A stretch of DNA of 64,000 bases from positions 53,362-117,361 of the forward strand of contig NZ_LRVM01000008.1 in the NCBI RefSeq assembly GCF_001571775.1, given 5' to 3'. How positions within the stretch are numbered: position 1 is the first letter of the stretch; the number at the start of each line of letters is the position of its first letter. The position numbers and the translations under genes are program-made. Positions 43,543-51,465 of this stretch are shown piece by piece. Source of the DNA: Anaerotignum neopropionicum. Lineage in GTDB: Bacteria; Bacillota; Clostridia; Lachnospirales; Anaerotignaceae. The notes under the pieces are model-generated. The model ran no database searches and had not been told where the DNA came from. It worked only from the letters and a program-made list of their open reading frames with translations.

Positions 43543-43902
43543 ATTTTGTTTTTTAGGGCTACTTAAAAAGAGTACCGCTATATTATGAGTTTTGCGAGGA
43601 ATTATTAGGTTATTTTTTGATAATTTTAAAAGCATAATGAAAAATATGAGCGTACGAATAGCCGCCGTTTTACAGCGGTTTCAGGGTGCCGATAAAGTTG
43701 ACACCTTTTGATTAAAGCTCAGCCTGCGGATCCCATTTCATTAGCGTTCTTCTTCGTGCCCATAAACCGCCCGACCAGACACCGAAGGTGTAAAGAGAGG
43801 GGTTGTGTAAAGAAAAAAAGCGGTCTTTTTCCAAAGGGAGAAGAAATAACCACTGTTTTTCAAACGCTTCTGTTCTTAAAAATAGGTTATTAGACAGTCT
43901 GA
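43543..43902. other. Gap at the edge of a decayed accessory island
   Basis: No supported gene is present. From about 43665 to 43830 the sequence is richer in G+C than its surroundings and contains small dyads (CCGCCGTTTTACAGCGG near 43662, CACCGAAGGTG near 43780). A 61-codon frame at 43708 has no convincing ribosome site or family. It probably belongs to the same imported block as the transposase remnant that follows. Confidence 0.4.
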
Positions 43903-43941
43903 AACCTCCTTTATGGTATAATAAATACCATAAAGGAGGTT
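43903..43941 (+). promoter_or_regulatory. 17-bp inverted repeat burying the transposase ribosome site
   Basis: AACCTCCTTTATGGTAT (43903-43919) is the perfect complement of ATACCATAAAGGAGGTT (43925-43941), with a 5-base loop. The right arm holds the AAAGGAGG ribosome binding site of the following transposase remnant. In an mRNA started outside the element the site would be folded away, which is a known way for insertion sequences to limit transposase made by read-through. Confidence 0.75.
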
Positions 43942-43947
43942 ATTTTT

Positions 43948-44066
43948 ATGATGGGGAAACAAAGCAAACCAATTCAAATAATTATTCAAGATATGGATTT
44001 CATGATTGCAGAAAAATATCTTGTGTAACAAATTAAGAACTATGTAAATTTTGATTTCATATATGA
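43948..44066 (+). pseudogene. 5' remnant of an IS1182-like transposase
   Basis: The frame opens MMGKQSKPIQIIIQDMDFMI, meets an in-frame TAA at 44026, then continues QIKNYVNFDFIYEKA. This resembles the N-terminus of IS1182-family transposases, where a short basic start is followed by the leading segment ending in a DFxFIY motif. Only about 40 codons remain; the catalytic DDE region is absent. It is joined directly to an antirestriction gene fragment, so it is a deletion remnant. Family assignment is moderate because the piece is short. Confidence 0.5.
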
Positions 44067-44483
44067 AAAAGCAGCGATCTCAGCGTGAAAGACCTAATCA
44101 ATCTTACGCAAAATCTGAATTGCTTCGAGTTTTACCCAGAAATTGAGGGCGAGGAAGATTTGAGCCACCACTATATTGTTGAAATGTGTACGCTGGAGAT
44201 TCTGGGGCAGTTGAAGAACTATGTTGATTATGAAGCCTATGGGCCAGATATGAGCATGGGCGAGGCCAGACGCTTTTCTGAAAACGGCTATGTGGTGCGG
44301 ACAGGCGACAGCTTCAACGAGACTTACATGGGCAAGGATGATATACCAGACGAATATAGGATTTTTGCTTATCCCAAGGGGGAAAAATTATCTATTCGTG
44401 ACATCCGCAAACGTTATCAGTAGATGATTGACAGCATATTTACTTCCTCAAAGGGACACACCGCCTCGGACTGGGAGGAATGA
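44067..44483 (+). pseudogene. C-terminal remnant of an ArdA-like antirestriction protein
   Basis: The frame reads KSSDLSVKDLINLTQNLNCF, then EGEEDLSHHYIVEMCTLE and LKNYVDYEAYGPDMSMGEA, like the C-terminal part of ArdA-type antirestriction proteins (compare DxxxYYIEE...LxNYIDYxAYGRD in conjugative transposons). No start codon context remains. The frame meets TAG at 44421 and then continues MIDSIFTSSKGHTASDWEE to TGA at 44481, so a nonsense mutation appears to have split the original end. It points to a former integrative conjugative element. A GTG at 44085 could open a 112-residue frame, but there is no ribosome site. Confidence 0.55.
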
Positions 44484-45062
44484 TAAAGCCACCTTCGAGC
44501 AAATTTTCTTCAAATGAGAAAGACCAACTATCAAAAGTCAATAGGCAAAAAAACATTTTTAAATATTTGATGGATTTTTATGCATTACAAAAAGACTTGT
44601 AAAAGCAAGATTTTTGAAAATATTTAAAGGTAAAGCTATTATTCTCGAGGTCTTTGCACTTCTTAAAGCCACACGCTGTGGAAACAATACGGGTGTGTTG
44701 GGTTATAATGACAGAGGTTTACTTATTATCCCAATGTTGTGATAAACAATATTATCCTGATTTTTTATCGGGGTTTTCCTTTTCTTAAGGGATTTTTGTT
44801 ATCCTTTTTGGATTTTCTAAACAGCAGGATAATTATAGTATTTTAATATTTTTTTTGGTATAATTTTTTCATATGATTGTGTAAGAGGAAATTGTTTCTA
44901 GGAAAATTCTAATGAATAACACTTTTAAATGTTCTAGTTTGTAGAGATAGTCAAAACCTTAGAGGTGGTAGAGAAGCAAAGGTAATAAGGGGAATTTTTG
45001 AATAGACATTTCTAATGAAAGGGTATTATGCAACAACTACATATTATTAAGGAGGATTATTT
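44484..45062. other. Gene-free gap with a terminator-like hairpin
   Basis: No gene is supported in these 579 bases. CCTGAT (44756-44761) pairs with ATCGGG (44767-44772), followed by GTTTTCCTTTT, which may be a weak terminator. The remainder is AT-rich and includes the promoter region of the following lipoprotein gene, whose AAGGAGGATTATTT ribosome site ends this gap. Confidence 0.4.
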
Positions 45063-46712
45063 ATGAAAATTAAATCAATATATTTAAAATCATATGTAAC
45101 AAAAACTGGGCGATGTTTTACTGCACTGCTTCTGGCCTGCGTTATGATTTTTAGTATAAGTGCTTGTGGAGGGAAAAAAACAAAGGGTGAAGAAATTAAG
45201 CCGATTTCCGTTGAGCGTGAGGAGGAGCCCCAAGCTCTGCAAACTGCAAACGAAGCAACTGTGATTGCCCTGCGGCAGTATATTTACGCAAGGCTTGCCA
45301 CTGAGGCTTTTTTATCTGTGGACGCTTCCTCCATGTCCATAGAGGAACTAAGTGCCATGGCAAATGAGGTTCTTCTAGCGTGGGAAAACGCAGAGACGGT
45401 TTCTTCTTCGGCGGTGGATGTTACTGATCATGCCATTTTGCTGTTGGACACCCCCGCTGCAAAGCAGTCTTTAAATATTAATGGAACACAGGCTTCCTTT
45501 ATGCCCCTTGCTGCCGTAGGTTCGCTCTTCCAGAATGTTGCCTATGCGGCGGAGGGCGGAAGAAAGATTGATCCACAAACTTGGGCGGAAAACCTTACAA
45601 AGCAGTATGACGCTTTGTCGGGGGCGAAACGGTATCAACAGCTTGCCCAGCAGTTGGGGACAGATGCAAAATCGGCTTATGAGCAGATGGTGCTTGCGCA
45701 GAAAATTATCCGCAACGCCGCTGAGTTGGAGGAGGCTGAGGGTGTAGTAAAGGCTTGGACGGAGAGTATTAATTATCTGCAGGGAGTAAAGACTGCCAGC
45801 AAAGTTGGTGTGTTCGTTGTGGGAACAGTGGTTACAGGTGGTGGATCTGTGTCAGCTTTGGGGGCGAGTAGCATGTCATTAGGACAGGCGGGTGGAATTG
45901 TTGTGGGCGGCACCGACTGTATCGTAGATATTGCGGCTACGGGAAGCAACATCATTTTGGCAGAAAACCATCAAGTTACAGTGGGTTTCAACGATTTGAA
46001 GGATAAGTTGGCGCCTGTTTCGGCGGTGGTAGGCCTTGCTACCTTCAATGCAGGGGAAACTGGAGAACAGCTTACTTATATTGGAGATACGCTGGCGGAC
46101 TGGTTTTTTGAGGGAAAAATATTGGGCGTGAAGGTGGACAAAAGGAATGTTTCTGCACGCGTGTTTGATAGCGTTGATGGGGTGTCGGCGGAATCCGCAT
46201 TGGAAAAAGCGGGATATGTTTTTCCGGAAGCAACCAAAACACTGAAGGAGATTATGGATGCGTTACAGTACGATCCTGAGGAAGCCATTGCCAAAATGGA
46301 CGCTATCGTCTCTCAAATGGCGGAGCTGGAGAGGATGGTAGAAGGCTGGGTTGAGGCGGAAAATGACCAAAGCACTTCTACAGAGAATTCTCTTGGAATT
46401 ACATCTATTTTCGGTACCTACACATGTACTTTCGTTTACAATGGTTCTGAGGATGAGGGAGAAGATGTTGAAACCATTATGATTCAGGACAAAGGCGATG
46501 GCACAGTGGGTTGGATCGACGAGGATGGAGAAGAAACCATCCTAACCTATAACAAAAATACGGGCACATTACACTGGGATGAAGATGGCTTTACCATTTA
46601 TATTGCTTTTTCTGGAACTGGGAACTCTTTAACGGGAAGTGGTTATATGAAGGGGATTTTTTGGGAAAATCCTTTAGATGTCAGCATAAGTCTTACCAAA
46701 ATTTCTGATTAA
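45063..46712 (+). CDS. Orphan lipoprotein, 549 residues
   Basis: The product has a long signal peptide with a lipobox (FSISAC near residue 35), so it should be lipid-anchored outside the membrane. Residues about 60-230 are helical and Ala-rich, a Gly-rich hydrophobic stretch (VGVFVVGTVVTGGGSVSALG, about 245-264) follows, and the C-terminal 110 residues are acidic and beta-rich (FGTYTCTFVYNG, DGTVGWIDEDGEE, GNSLTGSGYM), like a small lipocalin-like module. I do not recognise the whole protein. AAGGAGG precedes the ATG. It lies next to decayed mobile DNA and may be accessory. Confidence 0.7.
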   Translation: MKIKSIYLKSYVTKTGRCFTALLLACVMIFSISACGGKKTKGEEIKPISVEREEEPQALQTANEATVIALRQYIYARLATEAFLSVDASSMSIEELSAMANEVLLAWENAETVSSSAVDVTDHAILLLDTPAAKQSLNINGTQASFMPLAAVGSLFQNVAYAAEGGRKIDPQTWAENLTKQYDALSGAKRYQQLAQQLGTDAKSAYEQMVLAQKIIRNAAELEEAEGVVKAWTESINYLQGVKTASKVGVFVVGTVVTGGGSVSALGASSMSLGQAGGIVVGGTDCIVDIAATGSNIILAENHQVTVGFNDLKDKLAPVSAVVGLATFNAGETGEQLTYIGDTLADWFFEGKILGVKVDKRNVSARVFDSVDGVSAESALEKAGYVFPEATKTLKEIMDALQYDPEEAIAKMDAIVSQMAELERMVEGWVEAENDQSTSTENSLGITSIFGTYTCTFVYNGSEDEGEDVETIMIQDKGDGTVGWIDEDGEETILTYNKNTGTLHWDEDGFTIYIAFSGTGNSLTGSGYMKGIFWENPLDVSISLTKISD

Positions 46713-46814
46713 CGTAGGAGCGACTATGTTTTACAATCACTGGGAAACACAAAGGGATCCGGACGCCCCGACCACTGTTGGTGGGGGCATTGGCTATGGA
46801 GTTCCTTTTGGCAT

Positions 46815-46869
46815 AAAAAACACCCCCCTAGTTATTTACAGTATACCATACTGTTTAACTTTGGGGGTG
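46815..46869 (-). terminator. Long intrinsic terminator of the dap operon
   Basis: On the minus strand CACCCCC pairs with GGGGGTG, and inside it AGTTA pairs with TAACT and ACAGTAT with ATACTGT around GGT, followed by six T. It lies 36 bases beyond the dapB stop. Read on the plus strand it could also stop transcription coming from the lipoprotein gene. Confidence 0.88.
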
Positions 46870-46904
46870 CAGTTCAATTGTATTGGTTCTGCCCTTAGCT
46901 GCCT

Positions 46905-47657
46905 TTATGCTAAAACATCCTTCATGGAATAAAGTCCAGGGCCTTTATAAGCTAGATATTTTGCGGCTTTTACGGCGCCTACGGCAAAAACTTCACGGGA
47001 GGTGGCATGATGGGACAATTCAATCACTTCATCTCTGCCGGCAAATATTACGTCATGATCGCCGACAATATTCCCGCCGCGCACTGCATGAATACCAATT
47101 TCCTTGGGTTCTCTTTTTTCTCTAATTTGGGAGCGGTCATACACATAATGAAATTGTTGCTCCATGGCCTCGTTGATTGCATTGGCCAATGCGAGGGCGG
47201 TACCGCTGGGGGCATCAATTTTCTGATTATGATGCTTTTCCACAATTTCGATGTCAAAGTTTGCATCATGCAAAATCTGAGCAGCTTTTTGAACCAGTTC
47301 AAGCAGTAGGTTTACACCCAAAGACATATTTGCAGATTTTAATACAGCGACACTGTGAGAGGTTTCCGTCATTAATTCTGTGGTTTCGTCTCCGAGAGCG
47401 GTGGTGCAAACAACAACGGGTATTTTTTTTGCCTTTGAAAATTCCAATAAAGCCGGCACAGCCATTGCTGTGGAAAAATCTATAATTACGTCTGCTTCAA
47501 CAGTACAATCAGCGGGCGTGGGGAATACAGGGAAGCTAGCTTCAGACATGCTTGGATCAATACCAGCAACAACTTGACAGGCAGTATCGTTTTCAACGAT
47601 TTCTGCTACAACCTGTCCCATTTTGCCACCGCAGCCGTGAATAATAATATTAATCAT
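46905..47657 (-). CDS. dapB: 4-hydroxy-tetrahydrodipicolinate reductase
   Basis: DapB reduces the dehydrated product of DapA with NAD(P)H to tetrahydrodipicolinate, on the path to diaminopimelate, lysine and, in spore formers, dipicolinate. The 250-residue protein begins with the nucleotide loop IHGCGGKMGQVV and contains the signature EKHHNQKIDAPSGTALA near residue 140, with the catalytic His and Lys. I chose the ATG at 47657, with AAAGGAGTG upstream on the minus strand; the earlier in-frame start adds 24 atypical residues. It is the last gene of the asd-dapA-dapB set and is followed by a strong terminator. Confidence 0.96.
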   Translation of the reverse strand: MINIIIHGCGGKMGQVVAEIVENDTACQVVAGIDPSMSEASFPVFPTPADCTVEADVIIDFSTAMAVPALLEFSKAKKIPVVVCTTALGDETTELMTETSHSVAVLKSANMSLGVNLLLELVQKAAQILHDANFDIEIVEKHHNQKIDAPSGTALALANAINEAMEQQFHYVYDRSQIREKREPKEIGIHAVRGGNIVGDHDVIFAGRDEVIELSHHATSREVFAVGAVKAAKYLAYKGPGLYSMKDVLA

Positions 47658-47819
47658 AGGGTACACTCCTTTAAAATCAAACTTTATCCTTGCTTTTTGA
47701 ATCAATAGACAGAAAATTTTCTCATGCACTCACGGATTCATTAAGACTAGTCCTTTTGCTGACCAACGTCAGCTCTCTGGCGTAAATTTGGCATGTTTTT
47801 ATTTTCATATAACAGACGG

Positions 47820-47940
47820 GTGCCTAACGCCACCTAATAATCAGCCGGAGCAAGCACCGCCCGATTACATTGCGCAAGTACAAAAGCATGTACTTGTGCA
47901 AGTCTGTTAAAATGCGGCAAAGTTGTCCTTTGCCGCAAGC
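47820..47940 (-). other. Hairpin cluster between dapA and dapB
   Basis: TTGCGCAAGTAC pairs with GTACTTGTGCAA (47870-47901), and TGCGGCAAAG pairs with CTTTGCCGCA (47913-47937). On the minus strand the latter is followed by TTTTAAC, so it may act as a weak terminator directly after dapA and lower dapB expression. The compact hairpin style is like the dispersed hairpin arrays, but I see no clear sequence match to them. Confidence 0.5.
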
Positions 47941-47947
47941 CAAATCA

Positions 47948-48832
47948 TTATGAAATCAAACCGTAGTTTTTCATTGCTGTTTTCAATGTTTCTAAATTCT
48001 TATCTTCCATTGCGCAAAGAGGCATACGGCAAGGCCCAACCTCGTAGCCCATTAAATCTAAAGCTGTTTTTACAGGAATAGGATTCACTTCACAAAACAA
48101 AGCGGAGATTAATTCAATAACGCCCAGCTGCAAGTCAATCGAGCCTTTAATATCCCCCTCTAAGAATTTTACAACCATATCATGGGTTTGCTTTGGTGCA
48201 ATGTTGGAGAGAACGGAGATAACCCCTTTGCCGCCCAAAGACATGATGGGCAAAATTTGGTCATCATTGCCGCTGTATAGATCAAAATCAGGGCCAATCA
48301 GGGAGGCAATTTCTGCTACCTGAGATAGGTTTCCACTTGCTTCTTTTAAAGCAACAATATTTTTTACCTTAGACAGCTCTAAAACAGTTTTAGGCGCAAT
48401 ATTACATCCCGTTCTGCCGGGGACATTATACAAAATAATAGGGATGGAAAGGCTTTCGGCCACTGCCGTATAATGCAAAACTAAGCCTTTTTGTGTTGCT
48501 TTGTTATAATAGGGTGTTACCAGCAATACTGCGTCAGCCCCCGCATTTTCGCAGCCCTTTGCTAAGTCAATGCAGTGTGCTGTGTCATTACTGCCTGCAC
48601 CTGCAATCACTGGGACACGACCATTCACGACTTCAACAGCATAGCGTACACATTCAATTTGCACTTCATCGGACAAAGTGGATGCCTCGCCTGTTGTACC
48701 GCAAATAATCAGCGCGTCGGTGTCATTGGCAAGTTGGAACTCAATCAGTTCTTTCATTTTTTCAAAATTAACAGTACCATCGGGGAATGTAGGCGTCACT
48801 AAGGCAACACCCGCACCTGTAAAAATTGACAT
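47948..48832 (-). CDS. dapA: 4-hydroxy-tetrahydrodipicolinate synthase
   Basis: DapA condenses pyruvate with aspartate semialdehyde, the first committed step towards diaminopimelate. The 294-residue TIM-barrel protein has GTTGEASTLS near residue 43 (Thr pair of the proton relay), LYNVPGRTGCN near residue 132 with the conserved Tyr, and ALKEASG near residue 160 with the Schiff-base Lys. Length is standard. GGAGGTGCTTGC precedes the ATG on the minus strand. asd lies 37 bases upstream. Confidence 0.97.
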   Translation of the reverse strand: MSIFTGAGVALVTPTFPDGTVNFEKMKELIEFQLANDTDALIICGTTGEASTLSDEVQIECVRYAVEVVNGRVPVIAGAGSNDTAHCIDLAKGCENAGADAVLLVTPYYNKATQKGLVLHYTAVAESLSIPIILYNVPGRTGCNIAPKTVLELSKVKNIVALKEASGNLSQVAEIASLIGPDFDLYSGNDDQILPIMSLGGKGVISVLSNIAPKQTHDMVVKFLEGDIKGSIDLQLGVIELISALFCEVNPIPVKTALDLMGYEVGPCRMPLCAMEDKNLETLKTAMKNYGLIS

Positions 48833-48869
48833 AATGCAAGCACCTCCAAAATTTTTTTATGTTAAATTG

Positions 48870-49868
48870 TTATGCATTCATATTTCTAATAATTTCCTCG
48901 GCAATTTGAACTGCATTTGAAGCAGCACCTTTGCGGATATTATCAGCGACTACCCAAAGGTTTACGCCGTTTTCCACACTTTCGTCACGGCGAATACGAC
49001 CAATGAAAACCTCGTCATGGCCTGTTGCGTCTACGGCTAAAGGATATTCATTGTCTTTGGAATTATTCATGATAACAATGCCGGGAGCATTTTTCAAAGT
49101 TTCGATTAATTCGTCCAGCTCAAAGGGATTTTCAAACTCTACATTGATGGATTCGCTGTGAGAGTTGAACACAGGTACACGCACTGTGGTAGCTGTTACC
49201 TTCAGGTTTTCGTTATGAAGCATTTTTCTGGTTTCATTTACCATTTTCATTTCTTCTTTTGTGTATCCGTTGTCCAAGAAAACATCAATATGTGGCAAAC
49301 AGTTATTTGCAATAGGGTGGGGGAACTTTTTGGGTTCTTCGCCCTTTAAGCCGTTTTCAAGATCCATCCAGCCGGCAAGACCTGCACCGCTTACTGCTTG
49401 ATAAGTGGAGTAAACCACACGTTTAATTTTGTATTTTTCGTTCAAAGGCTTTAATGCAACAACAGCCTGAATTGTGGAGCAGTTGGGGTTTGCAATGATG
49501 TTTTTATGCCATGCAATATCCTCGGAATTTACTTCGGGTACAACCAGAGGAACCTGGGGATCCATACGCCACTGGGAGCTGTTGTCAATTACAATGCAGC
49601 CATGGGCTGCTGCGATAGGCGCAAATTTTTCACTTGTACTGCCGCCTGCGGAAAACAGTGCAATATCTATGGGTTTATCAAAGGAGTTTTCTGTCAGCTC
49701 TTCAACAATATAATCCTTTCCACTAAAAGTAATGGTTTTTCCTGCGGAGCGGCTGGATGCCATAACGTAGAAATTTTCGATAGGCAGCTGTCTTTCTTCT
49801 AAAACCTTTAAGAAAGTTCTGCCAACCATACCTGTTGCTCCAACAACTGCGAGATTAATCTTTTTCAT
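48870..49868 (-). CDS. asd: Aspartate-semialdehyde dehydrogenase
   Basis: Asd reduces aspartyl phosphate to aspartate semialdehyde, the branch substrate for lysine, threonine and methionine. The 332-residue protein has the NADP loop VVGATGMVGRTF at the N-terminus, the catalytic Cys in NPNCSTIQ near residue 127, and VSGAGLAG near residue 160. I chose ATG 49868, with GAAGGAAG on the minus strand upstream; a longer frame has no site. It is the first gene of the operon and is controlled by the lysine riboswitch at 50113-50277. Confidence 0.96.
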   Translation of the reverse strand: MKKINLAVVGATGMVGRTFLKVLEERQLPIENFYVMASSRSAGKTITFSGKDYIVEELTENSFDKPIDIALFSAGGSTSEKFAPIAAAHGCIVIDNSSQWRMDPQVPLVVPEVNSEDIAWHKNIIANPNCSTIQAVVALKPLNEKYKIKRVVYSTYQAVSGAGLAGWMDLENGLKGEEPKKFPHPIANNCLPHIDVFLDNGYTKEEMKMVNETRKMLHNENLKVTATTVRVPVFNSHSESINVEFENPFELDELIETLKNAPGIVIMNNSKDNEYPLAVDATGHDEVFIGRIRRDESVENGVNLWVVADNIRKGAASNAVQIAEEIIRNMNA

Positions 49869-50041
49869 TTTAATACTTCCTTCTTTCTTAATATAATAAT
49901 AAAAAAATGTAGGTATGTGCGAAGAATTAAAAATTCTCCCAAAAAGGTGATGTCCTATGAAAGGGGACAAATAAAGAAAATTTCAAGTGCTCTTCGCTAT
50001 TTCGGAGCGGTTATGTTCCCAAGCTATGATTTCACCAAAAC

Positions 50042-50067
50042 AAAAAAAGCCGACAAGCGCCGACTTC
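50042..50067 (-). terminator. Riboswitch-associated terminator using G-U pairs
   Basis: On the minus strand AAGUCGGC can pair with GUCGGCUU around a GCUU loop if two G-U pairs are allowed, followed by a run of seven U. It lies 46 bases downstream of the lysine aptamer and 174 bases before asd. It is the likely expression platform. Confidence 0.75.
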
Positions 50068-50112
50068 CAAATTTTGCATACAATAAAAAATATTATTGCA
50101 AAAACTTAGTTT

Positions 50113-50277
50113 GTAGCGCTCCATTGGGGGTACCAATGACAGTTGTACGGTTCTTAACCGGACAACCAGAGAAAAAAAGAAAAGGCTTTTTCCCTCTTCG
50201 GCGTTTGACCCTTTCTGCGGACGGCCCTTATCCCTTATGATATTCGCCCGAGTACTCATGTATAACGCACCTCTACT
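50113..50277 (-). ncRNA. Lysine riboswitch (L box)
   Basis: The minus strand contains the hallmarks of the lysine aptamer in order: TAGAGGTGCG at the 5' side of P1, GAGTACTCGG, AGAAAGGGTCAAACGCCGAAGAGG, a T-rich arm, then ACTGTCATTGG...CCAATGGAGCGCTAC closing P1. Lysine binding should favour the terminator at 50042-50067 and turn off asd-dapA-dapB. The order and conserved blocks match the Bacillus subtilis lysC leader, as I recall it. Identification is by consensus, not by covariance scoring. Confidence 0.92.
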
Positions 50278-50301
50278 TCAAGAACTATTTACTTACCAAA
50301 T

Positions 50302-50330
50302 AGTCTACCATTAGAAATGTATTCTGTCAA
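50302..50330 (-). promoter_or_regulatory. Promoter of the asd-dapA-dapB operon
   Basis: On the minus strand a perfect -35 TTGACA (50325-50330) is followed after 17 bases by a -10 TAGACT (50302-50307). The start would fall near 50295, just ahead of the lysine aptamer. Confidence 0.7.
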
Positions 50331-50436
50331 ATGGTTTTCGCACATATTTTTTTTTCATGGATACAAAACATTAATGAAAAAAATTAAGCTGAAAGGGTAA
50401 TACTATTTAAAAATATAATAAGAAAGGGGCTTGGGT

Positions 50437-50658
50437 ATGGGTGAAAAAAAGGAACTGACGGAAGCGCAAAAGCGTGATATGGTGATGAAATACGAAATTG
50501 CAGAGGAGCTTGGCTTGTTGGAAAAAGTGGAGCAGGTAGGCTGGAAGGGGCTCACATCGAAGGAAAGCGGACGCATTGGCGGTTTGATGGGCAAGAAGAA
50601 AAGAGATACTGCCGCAAAGACTAAAAGCCCTTGCAATACATCTAAGGAAAAGTTATAA
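50437..50658 (+). CDS. Alpha/beta-type SASP-like protein, diverged
   Basis: The 73-residue basic protein has MKYEIAEELGLLEKVEQVGW and LTSKESGRIGGLMGKKKR, which follow the two conserved blocks of alpha/beta-type spore DNA-binding proteins (KYEIAxELG and LTSxxxGxxGG). The C-terminal block ends in a Lys/Arg-rich tail. It differs more from the consensus than the SASP at 32419. GAAAGGGG precedes ATG 50437; a TTG two codons earlier is possible. Single gene. Confidence 0.75.
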   Translation: MGEKKELTEAQKRDMVMKYEIAEELGLLEKVEQVGWKGLTSKESGRIGGLMGKKKRDTAAKTKSPCNTSKEKL

Positions 50659-50705
50659 TAAGCTAATGTTTAATTTTAAAAGATGATGCAATGGGAGTAA
50701 AGAAA

Positions 50706-51464
50706 ATGGAAGCTTATAAGGGGTTTGCCTCTGTATATGATAGTTTTATGGATGAAATAGACTACCCGGCGTGGGTGCAATATCTTCAGGAAGCATGGAC
50801 AATGCTTGGCAAAGTGCCTAAAACCGTAATCGACATGGGATGTGGTACTGGGAATATTACCATTCCCCTGGCAAAGGCCGGTTACCGGGTTTTTGGAGTT
50901 GATATTTCCGAAGAAATGCTGGCAGAGGCGCAAAGGAAGGCTTTTTTAGAAGGGTTTTCCCTTCCTTTTTATTGCCAGGATATGGTGGGGATGGAGCTGG
51001 CACTCCAAGCGGATTGCGTGTTAAGCCTATGTGATTCTTTGAATTATTTGACGGAGGAAGGGGAGCTTTCTGCCGCTTTTTGTGCTGTAAGGAAGCATTT
51101 AAATCCCAAAGGACTGTTTTTTTTCGATATGAATACGGAATACAAGTTTAAAAATGTTTTGGGCGATAAAACCTATGCGGCAATGACAGAGGATGCGGCG
51201 TATTTTTGGGAAAATTCCTTCGACGAGGTGGAAGGGATTAATGAATACTATGTGAGCTTTTTCTTACGTGAAAAAAACAAAAATACCTACGAGCGTACCG
51301 AAGAATATCATTACGAACGGGCATATGGCTTGGAAGAGGTAGAAAAGTGCCTAGAAGATAACGGATTTGAATTATTAGATGTATATGATGGATATTGTTT
51401 TGAGCGAGCAAAAGCAGATAGCCAACGCTATTTTTTTGTGGCGCAGTTAAAGGAGGAGTTGTAA
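50706..51464 (+). CDS. Class I SAM-dependent methyltransferase
   Basis: The 252-residue protein opens YKGFASVYDSFMDEIDYPAW and has the SAM-binding motif VIDMGCGTGNITIPLA near residue 41, followed by VFGVDISEEML with the acidic residue that holds the ribose, and CVLSLCDSLNYL near residue 105. The C-terminal half contains aromatic residues typical of small-molecule methyltransferases. The substrate is unknown. GGGAGTAAAG precedes ATG 50706. hslO starts one base after its stop, so the two are co-transcribed. Confidence 0.85.
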   Translation: MEAYKGFASVYDSFMDEIDYPAWVQYLQEAWTMLGKVPKTVIDMGCGTGNITIPLAKAGYRVFGVDISEEMLAEAQRKAFLEGFSLPFYCQDMVGMELALQADCVLSLCDSLNYLTEEGELSAAFCAVRKHLNPKGLFFFDMNTEYKFKNVLGDKTYAAMTEDAAYFWENSFDEVEGINEYYVSFFLREKNKNTYERTEEYHYERAYGLEEVEKCLEDNGFELLDVYDGYCFERAKADSQRYFFVAQLKEEL

Positions 51465-51465
51465 A

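Noticed and set aside
43708..43893. 61-codon frame in the G+C-richer block before the transposase remnant
   Set aside because: No ribosome site and no firm family; probably part of decayed mobile DNA.
46726..46932. 68-codon frame with a fair TAGGAG site just after the lipoprotein gene
   Set aside because: It runs through the strong dap-operon terminator and into the end of dapB on the other strand; a very short peptide ending before the terminator cannot be excluded but is not supported.
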